From a virus: a stretch of DNA of 26,086 nt. The stretch spans positions 1 through 26,086 of IMG/VR virus record IMGVR_UViG_3300047378_000633; one strand, 5' to 3'. Under the pieces are notes generated by a model, which saw only the letters and a list, made by a program, of their open reading frames with translations, was not told the DNA's origin and did no database searches. Position 1 is the stretch's first letter. Each line of letters opens with the position of its first letter. The position numbers and the translations under genes were made by a program. This document shows, in pieces, positions 8,452 to 17,275 of the stretch.

Positions 8452-10452
8452 TTATCTTAAAATATCGTATTCAAACGTTTTGTTTATTGAATCAATACAA
8501 ACAATTTCTATATAAGGAGTAGCACTAAGTAAAGAAGAGGCTGGAATAGTAATCTTCTGAGACCATCCATTTTCTTTATCTGTCCACATTGTTATATTAT
8601 TAGATTGTAAGTTTTTGATTTTATTTTTAAAAGTTACTCTAACAACTTGGCCTGTTTTCCATTGTGTTACAGTATCGTCTAGGTATATATTTAGATTAGA
8701 ATCAAAGCTTTCGTCGAAGGCCGTATAGATTCTAACTAAGTTATCGAATTCTTTAACTCTTTGCCAAACTGCCTTTGTTGCAGATTCTGAAGGTAAGAAA
8801 GGACCATCTGAATTTAAAACTCTTTCATTAATACCCGATATAGTATCATATACATAGGCGGGGCTTAATGAATATCCGTAATTAACGCATGAAATCTTAA
8901 CTTTACCCGTGCTTGATTGTTTGTCAATAGAGATCCCTTTATTACCGGATTCTATTACGTCTGTATTATATTGTAACTCTGCAGGTATTTCACCAGATAT
9001 CACCTGATTTAATCTAGCATTGGTGTTTGTTATTAGATCTAAAAGACTTCTTTCATCTTGAAAATTAATAGTTGCATTTTCAACATCTTGTTCTATATTG
9101 TCTAATCTTTTAGATATTCCTTGTAAATTTTGAGAACTTATAAAGAAACTTTCTAACATTTCAACTTTCTTAGAAATATCATTATATCTTGTGTTAGCAT
9201 CTCTTAATAATTGAACTGCATTTTCTAAAGCACTTGTAGTGTCTAAGAAAATATCCATTGAGAATGTAGAATAATCATTAACATTCTTTTCTACTCCTAC
9301 ATTATCTAAAGCTGAATTAAATTTAAGATTTAATTTAAGTGCAAATGCATTACCATTAAGACCTGTAACCTCGTTAGGCTTATACTTAGTTAATTCTGGA
9401 ATATACCATCCGTCGTTTGAAGTATCTTCTTTCCAGTTATCTAATAATATTATACCGTATAGGTTTGTCGCTTTGTTTCCAATATTAGACTTTGAATATA
9501 TGTCATAATAAACTAGAATAGCATTGAATCTAAAATCTCCACCTCTTTTAGAATAATCTAATATTGAATCTAATTTTGGATCGTTTATTATTTTAGAATA
9601 TGCAGAAGCGTTAAAGTCTATTCCAAATGTTGGAATTTCATTTTCATTAATATTATAAGTTCCATCATCTTGATCAGTATAGGCTTGTAAGTCTAAAAAA
9701 GGAGCATTTGGATGAATGTCGTCTGACGTTCTTCCTTCAACCATGCCGTCAAAGCTTGGATTAAATTTAATATTATTAGTGTTAAACTTAGATGTTTCTA
9801 ATAAAACTTCAGGTGTATATCCTACAGAAGAAGGAACATTAATAAATATTTCATTGTATTGTTGTCCTTTATAGTTCTTGTCGTTAGTTACATCAATATT
9901 TCCGATGTATTTTATAACTTGACTATATTCAGAACCGGATTGTGTAGAGTCATCTAGCTCTATCATTCTAGAAAATCCTGTTGAAACTTCTTGTGAAGTT
10001 GCAGTTCTTACTCTTATTGCGTTGATGTGATATAAGTATTTAAAGAATATTTTTTCTGCATCACTTTCAAATAAAACATCATCAAAATCGTCGTTAACCT
10101 CAGGGTTAAGAAGCATATTCTCTAAATTAAGGGCATAACTTTGAAAAGTTTGTGCAAAATGAACATTACCATTTCCATCATGTAACGAATCATTATAAGA
10201 ACTAGCATTAGAACCGCCACCTCCTTCAAATAGTCTAGAATATTCGATGTAGTTAGGTCCAGAATACTCAGGGTTATTCGGATCACTTTGAATAGAATCA
10301 GCATATACTGGCAAGTCTAGTAATGCAAATTTAGAAAATTCAAAATTAATATCCGGATTATAATATGCACGCGTAAGATCTCTTGCTGAATTAGCAAAAG
10401 CATACATCGTACCTCCCTGTTCCTGTGGAATCCTTATTAGTGGTGTAGCCAT
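8452..10452 (-). CDS. Baseplate-associated structural protein with central coiled coil
   Basis: The 666-residue product has an N-terminal region (1-400) with acidic loops and several hydrophobic beta strands (for example AILVYYDIYS at 311-320 and LYGIILLDNW at 331-340). A predicted coiled coil runs from about 405 to 485 (heptad-like LENAVQLLRDANTRYNDISK and LQGISKRLDNIEQDVENA). A beta-rich C-terminal domain spans about 500-666. Such an architecture suits an oligomeric peripheral baseplate or short fibre protein. In T4 the genes after 6 and 7 are 8, 9, 10 and 11, so a gp8- or gp10-like position is possible, but I see no diagnostic sequence similarity. The leader is A-rich (AAAAATAAACAATTAATTAG before ATG), with no Shine-Dalgarno. 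A minus-strand frame at 10122-10304 lies inside this gene and is a shadow. Confidence 0.85.
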   Translation of the reverse strand: MATPLIRIPQEQGGTMYAFANSARDLTRAYYNPDINFEFSKFALLDLPVYADSIQSDPNNPEYSGPNYIEYSRLFEGGGGSNASSYNDSLHDGNGNVHFAQTFQSYALNLENMLLNPEVNDDFDDVLFESDAEKIFFKYLYHINAIRVRTATSQEVSTGFSRMIELDDSTQSGSEYSQVIKYIGNIDVTNDKNYKGQQYNEIFINVPSSVGYTPEVLLETSKFNTNNIKFNPSFDGMVEGRTSDDIHPNAPFLDLQAYTDQDDGTYNINENEIPTFGIDFNASAYSKIINDPKLDSILDYSKRGGDFRFNAILVYYDIYSKSNIGNKATNLYGIILLDNWKEDTSNDGWYIPELTKYKPNEVTGLNGNAFALKLNLKFNSALDNVGVEKNVNDYSTFSMDIFLDTTSALENAVQLLRDANTRYNDISKKVEMLESFFISSQNLQGISKRLDNIEQDVENATINFQDERSLLDLITNTNARLNQVISGEIPAELQYNTDVIESGNKGISIDKQSSTGKVKISCVNYGYSLSPAYVYDTISGINERVLNSDGPFLPSESATKAVWQRVKEFDNLVRIYTAFDESFDSNLNIYLDDTVTQWKTGQVVRVTFKNKIKNLQSNNITMWTDKENGWSQKITIPASSLLSATPYIEIVCIDSINKTFEYDILR

Positions 10453-10474
10453 CTAATTAATTGTTTATTTTTAA

Positions 10475-11041
10475 TTAAGATATTGTAGCTGAGTGTGAGC
10501 TAACAATATACCATTTTCCTCCGTTAGAAGATTCTCCTATTAAATTAATACATCCATTCTGACCTACTGAAATAGTAGATGTTGAATCGTATCCGTGAAT
10601 CGCTCCATTTGAGGCATCTATCGTAAACGCTAATTTAGCGATAATACTTAATGTTTGTCCAGGTGTAGATGCTCCTAATACTACCGATGCTGCTAATGAA
10701 TTTAATTCATAAGCTCCTAATGCAGGTGTTCCAGTTGGAAAGTTAATAGTGTCTGCTATTGAAATCTGTTGTCCTTTTTCAAAAATAACATTTTCTTTAA
10801 ATGTAGCTTCAACACCAGATGTAAGCGTTGATCCATCAACTGTAAATGTAGCTAAAGTTCCATTGTTTATATTCAATGATCCAGCTCCAACCGAACTTGT
10901 TAAAAGTAAAGTGGAATTTGTCGTGTCTAGGACGTTTGCAATTAATCCTAATTCTTCATTAACGTTATCAAAATTGTTATTGATAGTAAGTCTTGAAGAA
11001 GAAAGACTATGTGTCCCTAAAATTGTTGTAATACTTGCCAT
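10475..11041 (-). CDS. Small fibrous structural protein, Ser/Thr/Gly-rich
   Basis: This 188-residue protein has an unusual composition: rich in S, T, G, N, A and L, almost free of Cys and Trp, with many short alternating-hydrophobic strands. The N-terminus (SLSSSRLTINNNFDNVNEEL, residues 12-31) looks like the short helical oligomerisation segment found at the start of phage fibre or head-decoration proteins. The C-terminal part ends NGGKWYIVSSHSATIS. The look is of a trimeric beta-structured fibre or spike. It follows the gp7-like gene with a single base between stop and start, placing it in the same transcript. It could be a baseplate-fibre connector in the manner of T4 gp9 or gp11, a short fibre, or a decoration protein; nothing in the sequence decides. 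Confidence 0.8.
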   Translation of the reverse strand: MASITTILGTHSLSSSRLTINNNFDNVNEELGLIANVLDTTNSTLLLTSSVGAGSLNINNGTLATFTVDGSTLTSGVEATFKENVIFEKGQQISIADTINFPTGTPALGAYELNSLAASVVLGASTPGQTLSIIAKLAFTIDASNGAIHGYDSTSTISVGQNGCINLIGESSNGGKWYIVSSHSATIS

Positions 11042-11042
11042 T

Positions 11043-13946
11043 TTATTTAATTGTTAAGATGTTTTTTCTTGTTATGTTTTTATTTCCATTCAAATCAGTT
11101 AATTCCAGCTCTAAACTATACTCTCCTTTTGTATCGAATAGGTATGTCAGCCACTGATTATCATAATATATATCTTCTTTTTTTACACTATTATTTATCA
11201 ATCTCCATTTCTGCTCTATAACACCTGGCATTTTAGTTAAATCATAAGAAAACGTCATATGATTTAGTAAACTAATAGTGCCATGATCGTCTATTATATA
11301 GGTATCGTTAAAGTTAGGATTGTATGCTTGATATTTTACAAAGCTATTAGAATCTATTATACCTGTTGTAGTTGTTGCGTTGTGAAAATCATAACTTTGA
11401 TTAGGCTGTTTCGATACAACTAACATATATGTACATTCATCAACTCCATTTATTCCTGTCGAAACATTACCATCAGAATCAAAATAAATTGGATTCCAAT
11501 TAAATTTAGAAAAAATAGGATATTGATTAGGATTTAAATTATTAAGTTCTTGTTGTAAATTATTCCAAGCTGATAAATCCTGGGCATTCGTTGGGTATAT
11601 TGCAGTAGGTGTGTACGATTCTACTATTTCTAATCCAGTAAATGTATCTAGTTGCGAAACTGATATAGTTCCATTTAGGTCTCCGTTTAATTCTAACTTA
11701 AATGAAGAATTTAAATCTGCACCTACTCTGGTTTGATTCCATGAAGTAGTAGGTCCGTCGTTCCATGTTTGCTTTCTTAAAGCCTTCCATTGATATGCTC
11801 CAGTTGTTTCTGCAAACCCAGTTGGAGCGGAAGGATCGGCATATCTTCTACTTATAGAAAATTCTTTTCCTAATGTTTCGTCATTAAGATAATTTGCTCT
11901 ATCAAGTGTTAAATAATAAGTAGCAATACTTTCTTCGATAGTGTTTAAGTTTTCTCTACCCCATTCCCATGAAGAACCAGCTTCATCCCACTGATATTTA
12001 TAGTTAGCCCAATCTAATTCTTCTGTAAGTTTCTGATAAAGTCCATATATCTGGATGTTCTTAGATTTAACCACTATCTTTTCATTGTGGCTTACACTTC
12101 TTATATTATATAAATCCCAAAAGGCAACATCAATTGAATACTCACCTATATATGGAAGTATTATTGGCAATGTATACCAGTCGTCAATAGATCCTCTGAT
12201 AGTTTTAGAGTAACCCCTAGGACCTTTAATTATCCATTCAATTTCATATACACTTCTTTTCCACCAATCATCCCATGTCAAGAAAGTGTCTTGTGGAACT
12301 ATTGCAGCTGTTGGATTCCATTCAGGAGCAGGAGTACTTGGGTCTGAATCATAAACATTATTTGGGTTTACATCATTTGGTAATTCAGAAACGTTTAACT
12401 GGTTTTCACTATTATCAGCTAATGTTCCATTAGGATTATAAACTGGAAATGCAATATCGTCATCAGTGTCATTTGCATCTATAAATGTAAAATCAGCATC
12501 ATCCCATGTGTCTTTAAGTGAAGTTCCTGTTAAAATTATAGGTGCACCTATTGGAATATTTTCAATAGTATTATACGTGCTCATATCTTCATCATGCCAT
12601 TCAGTATAGAAAGATCTAATAGAATCTTCTAATTCATTTCTTTCTGTTTTATTAAAAACTTCTATCCTTTGATTACGACCTTCTAACCTATAGTCTACTT
12701 TCCTAAGATCTTCTATATAAATTGATTTAACTTCAGGAAAGACTTCATAGTGTACGTCTTGCCCTGCGAGCTGAGAATGTATTTGATGTTGGTTATTCCA
12801 AACTCTCTGATTTACTCCGTCAAAGTAATCACCTTCTGCTGTAATATCTACGATCTTTGCGTTAAGGGGTAAGTACTCTTTTTGTAGTTTACGCTTTAAA
12901 GCATATAATTTTATTAAAATTTCATCAGGTGAAAAATCTGTAATTTCCTCTACTTCAGGTAAATCAAATTCATTTAGTCTTCCAGTGGGAACATTTAATC
13001 TATACGCTAGTGAAAATCTAGAAGTTTTCTTTTGATTAGAATTAGGAAGGTTCTTATTTTTACTCTTCTTTGCTAAAAAACCTACTTCAGTTTGATTAGC
13101 AACAGGAACCACCATCATTTTTCCAAATCCTTCAGATTGTTCATTTATGTTTAGCCAGTATTCTCTAAGACTTACATTGTTATATCCAAAGAAATCAATA
13201 ACACCTAACAGCGCTTTATACGTTCCTATGAAAGGCTTAATGGTAGAAGCCTGTAATAAAAGTTCTTTTCTTTTTCTATTTAATAGTTTATAATCTACAC
13301 CAAGATCTTTAATATCAGAATCTCTAAATATCAAATAATCCATTTCGGTAAGATTAAGAGCCATGTTAGTTAAAAGGCTTTTTAGTCTTTCATCTTCAGC
13401 AACAATTTCACCATACACTTTAATCTCAGCAACCTTTACTTCATTGCCGTCTTCAGTTGCATATACTTCTAATTTTCTAATATGAAATCCTTCTTGATCT
13501 GAGCTCATTGCAATATTAGCAATACATGCCTGAGGACTTAGTGCGGCTGCATTTAGAGGAACTATTTTAAAACCATCTGGGTCAATTGATGTATAATAGC
13601 TATTGTCTCTCATTTCACTAATTTGAAAAGAATCTATATTTACATCATAATCCCCATTATTCATTTTACCACTATATAAAAATATATCTGTACTTTCACC
13701 ATAGTCTTCTGTGAATTTAAACTTAAGCGTATTTTTATTTGCGTCTACTGATATTGGATGTACAAACCTTTGATTATCTAATTCATCCTTTACTTCTTCT
13801 AGTACATATAAATTTAAAGTTTCATATAAACCCGTAGATATCTCAGGTAAAAATGCATTACCTGTAGAATATCCTAAATCAGAATTATATTCTAGATTTA
13901 ATTCGTTAGAATTATTATCAAAAAATCTTAGATTTTGGTATGACAT
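11043..13946 (-). CDS. Baseplate wedge protein, gp7/gpI-like core with PKD-like domains
   Basis: 967 residues, close to T4 gp7 (about 1030) and at the same position, after gp6. Residues 1-180 are beta-rich. Residues about 185-265 carry the hallmark of gpI-type wedge proteins: a helical stretch (LLNRKRKELLLQASTIKPF) followed by GTYKALLGVIDFFGYNNVSL. Residues 340-375 continue with the LQKEYLPLNAKIVDITAEG strand. A PKD/Ig-like domain spans about 560-630 (VYEIEWIIKGPRGYSKTIRG, then YIGEYSIDVAFWDLYN). A second PKD-like domain closes the protein (about 890-967, ending KGEYSLELELTDLNGNKN). Between them are Trp-rich repeats (YQWDEAGSSWEWGR and YQWKALRKQTWNDGPTTSW). In P2 and T4, gpI/gp7 joins gpJ/gp6 in the wedge. 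The gpI-like assignment rests on motif recall and gene order. The PKD/Trp-rich part is a large extension of possible carbohydrate- or surface-binding use. Confidence 0.75.
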   Translation of the reverse strand: MSYQNLRFFDNNSNELNLEYNSDLGYSTGNAFLPEISTGLYETLNLYVLEEVKDELDNQRFVHPISVDANKNTLKFKFTEDYGESTDIFLYSGKMNNGDYDVNIDSFQISEMRDNSYYTSIDPDGFKIVPLNAAALSPQACIANIAMSSDQEGFHIRKLEVYATEDGNEVKVAEIKVYGEIVAEDERLKSLLTNMALNLTEMDYLIFRDSDIKDLGVDYKLLNRKRKELLLQASTIKPFIGTYKALLGVIDFFGYNNVSLREYWLNINEQSEGFGKMMVVPVANQTEVGFLAKKSKNKNLPNSNQKKTSRFSLAYRLNVPTGRLNEFDLPEVEEITDFSPDEILIKLYALKRKLQKEYLPLNAKIVDITAEGDYFDGVNQRVWNNQHQIHSQLAGQDVHYEVFPEVKSIYIEDLRKVDYRLEGRNQRIEVFNKTERNELEDSIRSFYTEWHDEDMSTYNTIENIPIGAPIILTGTSLKDTWDDADFTFIDANDTDDDIAFPVYNPNGTLADNSENQLNVSELPNDVNPNNVYDSDPSTPAPEWNPTAAIVPQDTFLTWDDWWKRSVYEIEWIIKGPRGYSKTIRGSIDDWYTLPIILPYIGEYSIDVAFWDLYNIRSVSHNEKIVVKSKNIQIYGLYQKLTEELDWANYKYQWDEAGSSWEWGRENLNTIEESIATYYLTLDRANYLNDETLGKEFSISRRYADPSAPTGFAETTGAYQWKALRKQTWNDGPTTSWNQTRVGADLNSSFKLELNGDLNGTISVSQLDTFTGLEIVESYTPTAIYPTNAQDLSAWNNLQQELNNLNPNQYPIFSKFNWNPIYFDSDGNVSTGINGVDECTYMLVVSKQPNQSYDFHNATTTTGIIDSNSFVKYQAYNPNFNDTYIIDDHGTISLLNHMTFSYDLTKMPGVIEQKWRLINNSVKKEDIYYDNQWLTYLFDTKGEYSLELELTDLNGNKNITRKNILTIK

Positions 13947-13948
13947 TG

Positions 13949-14218
13949 TTATCTAATTTTTTTATCGTTCTTTTTAATAGTGTAAGATTTATAACTCTTT
14001 AAATAATTCACAGAGTCTACCCAATCAGCCAACACCTCTTGAATAAACTTTATAAAATCATTCATTTGGTTATTTCTCCATATATGACCAGATATAGAAT
14101 TCTTTAAAATGTTTTTTCTATAATCATTTCCAAGATTTTTTCTATCGTCAAATACACTTTCCCTAATAGAGTATAGCCTTTCTCTTCTGCTTTTAAAAAG
14201 ATTTTTAAAAATACTCAT
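13949..14218 (-). CDS. Small basic protein of the wedge module, unknown function
   Basis: 89 residues, strongly basic, with a helical N-terminus (FKNLFKSRRERLYSIRESVF) and a Trp-containing middle (GHIWRNNQMNDFIKFIQEVL), ending in a Lys/Arg tail. No family is recognised. Its ATG overlaps the stop of the gp6-like gene as TAATG (14220-14216), and the next gene starts two bases after its stop, so it lies in a translationally coupled trio between gp6 and gp7. That position suggests a small wedge or assembly factor, but the role is inferred only from context. Conservation cannot be judged here. Confidence 0.7.
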   Translation of the reverse strand: MSIFKNLFKSRRERLYSIRESVFDDRKNLGNDYRKNILKNSISGHIWRNNQMNDFIKFIQEVLADWVDSVNYLKSYKSYTIKKNDKKIR

Positions 14219-16038
14219 TATATAGCTTTTCTATTTTTAGCTTGAACTTTAGCAAATATGCTATTTTTCACAGCTGGTTCATCAAAGTAAATTGAAAGAG
14301 CTGCTTTTTCCCCAGTCTTTACTGAATCATCCACCATGTTTCCATTTTGATCTAACCATCCACCTCTAAACAATGCAACTTCTTCTTTTTCTAAAATTAT
14401 ATCTCCAAAAGAATCTAAATTAATTACATTCTCCGGAAGAGCAGCGCCTTCTTCAAAATTAACCTGTGAGGTAGTTACGTTTCTTTTAAAGAAAACCATT
14501 TTTTGTTTTCCGTTACCTATATCCTCTAATAGTGGAGTAGAAGGCGTTACGGTTACTGTTTTAGAAATATAATATCCTAATCTTCTAGCTGTTTCTTCTT
14601 TTTCAGAAGTGAATTTAACGTTAACGGAATCAATACCTTCAATACCTTCAATAATTGCTACTATATCTGATTTTGGAAGACGATCTCTTCTTGTAATATT
14701 AATTAAGTATTCAGCGACCTTAGATCTAATTTCAGATGATAGGTTATTTTTATGATATCCTTCAAAATATCTAACCTTAATATCCATTCTAAAGTATTGC
14801 GGTAAAGGATCTACTATTTTAACTTCAGTCGTTACCATCTGTCTTCCTGATTTTTCTAATAATCCCATAATTCCTTCTTTTTCTATTTCAGTAAAAAAGA
14901 ATTCAGAAGTATCTAAGCTAAAATAATCTTTATTGTTTTGTAATTTTTTAAGAGTATTAGGCAACATGAATAGATAGATAACATTATCATCGTCTAAATA
15001 TCCATCGTCTGTAGTATTATATGCATCTAAATATGAAAACAAGCCGTATCTTGAAAGAAAGTGCTCATAGTTATCTGGGGTTGCTAGTACAAATGAATGT
15101 GACTGTAATGGGGCAATTAATTTTGTTAATGCAATATCTTCTGGATTTGCTCCCATTTTAGGAGCGACTGTAAACGAAAATTCTAATAATTCGTTTAAGT
15201 CATGTGTGTTTCCTAAAGAATCTGTTCCTTCAGTTTCAAACTTAAATGTCAAATCAGCTCTACCGTTTAAATTACCCATAGCACCGGAAATCTTTAAATA
15301 TTCTACTTTAATCGAAGCTCCCTTTTCAGGTATTTCTCCAAATGAACCATTACCAAAATAAAGATCTAATCCACCTGTTATACCTGTTTTCACAATGTAA
15401 CCCTGTGTTCCTTTCTTCATATCATACAGTGAATCATATTTTGACCACAAATTAGAATTAACGGTTACTCTAATTTGATCATGATCAACCATTCCTTTTG
15501 TTATTACGTTAAATGACTGAAATGACTCCCCTGTTGAAGTTAATGTTTGATCTTCATATTCTCCTTGAACTACGGGAACATATATGAAATTAGAATTAGA
15601 TTTGTCTAATCTAAATTGATCATTATTGGTTCTTAAAGTATACACTAGACCATTATCATTTGATTTTATAATAGCATTAGCGGGAATGTTTAAAGCATCT
15701 CCTGCAATATCATCTAATCCCTGTACACCTAATCTCAGCTTTAATTCACCAGAAGCGGCAGCTCCTCTAAATGAATCATGTCCTGCTAATCTTGAAAGGC
15801 CATAAATTGATTCTGGGTTTTGAGCTGTTAGTATATTTTGCTCAACCGTTGAGTCTTCTATATAGAAGAAGATTAATTTTCCTATTTCTGAAATAACATC
15901 TAGTAATTGTGAAAAAGGAGAAGCGGTTGTAAATGCAGTTCCTACTGCACCATATACCCTGCTAACATACGATCTCACATCTGAGATCATTTCTCCAGTT
16001 TTAATTCTAGACGTTGATAAAAAGTTATTATCTGCCAT
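14218..16038 (-). CDS. gp6: Baseplate wedge protein gp6 / gpJ family (Baseplate J-like)
   Basis: This 606-residue protein fits the gp6/Baseplate_J family in length and layout (T4 gp6 is about 660 residues). Residues 1-75 are the helical entry (ASPFSQLLDVISEIGKLIFF, then an EQN segment), followed by the family-typical NPESIYGLSRLAGHDSFRGA and then a jelly-like beta region. In the middle is GLDLYFGNGSFGEIPEKGAS, matching the conserved FGDG-type loop of J proteins. Further on come AEYLINITRRDRLPKSDIVA and IEGIDSVNVKF, typical of the C-terminal domain that fits VSDI/GV-type strands. In T4, gp6 dimers link neighbouring wedges into the baseplate iris. It lies directly after gp25, as gpJ follows gpW in P2. 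Its stop overlaps the next start. The leader is A-rich (AATAAAACAAAAAAGTAAA). Confidence 0.88.
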   Translation of the reverse strand: MADNNFLSTSRIKTGEMISDVRSYVSRVYGAVGTAFTTASPFSQLLDVISEIGKLIFFYIEDSTVEQNILTAQNPESIYGLSRLAGHDSFRGAAASGELKLRLGVQGLDDIAGDALNIPANAIIKSNDNGLVYTLRTNNDQFRLDKSNSNFIYVPVVQGEYEDQTLTSTGESFQSFNVITKGMVDHDQIRVTVNSNLWSKYDSLYDMKKGTQGYIVKTGITGGLDLYFGNGSFGEIPEKGASIKVEYLKISGAMGNLNGRADLTFKFETEGTDSLGNTHDLNELLEFSFTVAPKMGANPEDIALTKLIAPLQSHSFVLATPDNYEHFLSRYGLFSYLDAYNTTDDGYLDDDNVIYLFMLPNTLKKLQNNKDYFSLDTSEFFFTEIEKEGIMGLLEKSGRQMVTTEVKIVDPLPQYFRMDIKVRYFEGYHKNNLSSEIRSKVAEYLINITRRDRLPKSDIVAIIEGIEGIDSVNVKFTSEKEETARRLGYYISKTVTVTPSTPLLEDIGNGKQKMVFFKRNVTTSQVNFEEGAALPENVINLDSFGDIILEKEEVALFRGGWLDQNGNMVDDSVKTGEKAALSIYFDEPAVKNSIFAKVQAKNRKAI

Positions 16039-16055
16039 TTTACTTTTTTGTTTTA

Positions 16056-16409
16056 TTATACATAGACACCTACTTGATATTTGTTGTCTACTCTTATATC
16101 TATAAAGACTGCATGTCTGTCGACTTCTTTAGTAAAGTCAACGTCTACAGTCACGTTAAATTTTTGCGCAAGTGGACAGAATTGAAAAATCTGTTCTGCT
16201 ACCACTTTTTTTAATAAATAGTCATTATAACTTAATGAATATACATAGTCTTCTAAATTAGCACCAAATTCTGGATTACCTAGAACATCACCCTTTCTTG
16301 TAAAAAGAACTGTTTCAATCTGCGTTAACAGTCTTGAAAGTTCTGAATAGTTTTCCATCTCAGTTGGATCGAAACCAGGATCTCCTTGCGCTTTTATATA
16401 AAACTCCAT
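16056..16409 (-). CDS. gp25: Baseplate wedge protein gp25 (GPW/gp25 family)
   Basis: 117 residues, close to the usual gp25 length (about 130). The conserved core is visible: ELSRLLTQIETVLFTRKGDV followed by GNPEFGANLEDYVYSLS at about residues 41-60, then a helix (LLKKVVAEQIFQFCP) and a beta hairpin carrying VTVDVDF and the AVFIDIRVDN strand. gp25 is among the most conserved baseplate proteins in contractile tails. It sits at the wedge core with gp6 and gp7 and contacts the first sheath layer. Its gene lies 17 bases upstream of the gp6-like gene, the expected W-J order. Despite the historical name (gp25-like lysozyme), no catalytic lysozyme signature is seen. Confidence 0.92.
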   Translation of the reverse strand: MEFYIKAQGDPGFDPTEMENYSELSRLLTQIETVLFTRKGDVLGNPEFGANLEDYVYSLSYNDYLLKKVVAEQIFQFCPLAQKFNVTVDVDFTKEVDRHAVFIDIRVDNKYQVGVYV

Positions 16410-16425
16410 TTAACTATATATTCTA

Positions 16426-17259
16426 TTAAGAATGCATCATCCAATCGGTGCCTTCATCTGATTTAATTTCTTCAATAACAGCTTCTAATTCTCCTTCTCC
16501 TAATCCCTGTATTGCATCTGCATTTACCTCTATATTTCCTGGCAATGCAAATCCAAAGATACTTAACTTTTGGCCAAGTGATATTTTAATCTTTGCAGCG
16601 CAATATCTAAAGAATGCTTCATCTTCAAATAATGCACACTCTGGAATTGTTTCATATACTTCTAATATAATATCTCTATTAGGGGTTTCTCCAGTAAATT
16701 TAATCTCATGTGTTAGTTGGTTATAGTGATAGCCAATGGGGTTTTCTAGAATTTGTCTAGCCATATCAAAGAAACTTTCATTAACCACGTAATATTGAAG
16801 GTTCTCTGCTGCATCTACTACACCATCTCCACCGAACATTCCAGTATACATCATTCTTTCGATAGCAAAATCACCTTGTGAAAATCTAATATCTGTTCCA
16901 CCCGCATACTTTGATCCGGTTTCAAAACATCCATATACTGAATAAACTTCTCCACCACCTGTAACTGGATCCATCTTTGGAAGAGTAAAGCATCTTCTAG
17001 ATTTAAAAAGATTAGACTCAAAAAGTTCTTTAGGCAAAACCATAAAGTTTTCTTTCATTGAATACTCGTAATTTTTATAGAACCATTTCTTTGCTCTCTT
17101 GACAATATTCTCTACTTCTGATTTTGGAAGATTCATAGGAATCATACAAGACCCTGTTACCTCTGATGCCAACTCATTTACAAAGTTGTTAAAGCATACA
17201 TTATCATCCCAAGTAGGCTTATTTAAATGGCTATTATTACCTATTATATTATCACTCAT
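16426..17259 (-). CDS. Virion structural protein, neck- or baseplate-associated, family uncertain
   Basis: 277 residues. The N-terminal half contains a helical segment (LPKSEVENIVKRAKKWFYKN, 44-63), then KENFMVLPKELFESN and an RRCFTLP strand (about 69-94), followed by a Gly-rich variable loop (GTDIRFSQGDFAIERM). The C-terminal half has IILEVYETIPE, a helical AFFRYCAAKIKISLGQKL, and an acidic helical end (EGELEAVIEEIKSDEG). The overall look, a compact mixed domain with an acidic helical tail, resembles proteins often annotated as structural or neck proteins of large marine myoviruses, but I cannot name a family with confidence. It sits between the amidoligase and gp25 genes (16-base gaps on both sides), so a baseplate or tail-completion role is inferred. 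Confidence 0.8.
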   Translation of the reverse strand: MSDNIIGNNSHLNKPTWDDNVCFNNFVNELASEVTGSCMIPMNLPKSEVENIVKRAKKWFYKNYEYSMKENFMVLPKELFESNLFKSRRCFTLPKMDPVTGGGEVYSVYGCFETGSKYAGGTDIRFSQGDFAIERMMYTGMFGGDGVVDAAENLQYYVVNESFFDMARQILENPIGYHYNQLTHEIKFTGETPNRDIILEVYETIPECALFEDEAFFRYCAAKIKISLGQKLSIFGFALPGNIEVNADAIQGLGEGELEAVIEEIKSDEGTDWMMHS

Positions 17260-17275
17260 TTTATTTTAGTTATTT

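Noticed and set aside
10122-10304. Minus-strand 60-codon frame inside the 666-residue gene.
   Set aside because: Out-of-frame overlap entirely within a well-supported gene, with a composition typical of a shifted frame.
14631-14660. Short tandem repeat (TTCAATACC units) in the gp6-like gene.
   Set aside because: It encodes EGIEGI in frame in a conserved-looking part of the protein and is only two to three units; no sign of a regulatory or phase-variable tract.
16056-16409. Lysozyme activity for the gp25-like protein.
   Set aside because: The family's lysozyme label is historical; no catalytic Glu/Asp arrangement is visible and the role is structural.
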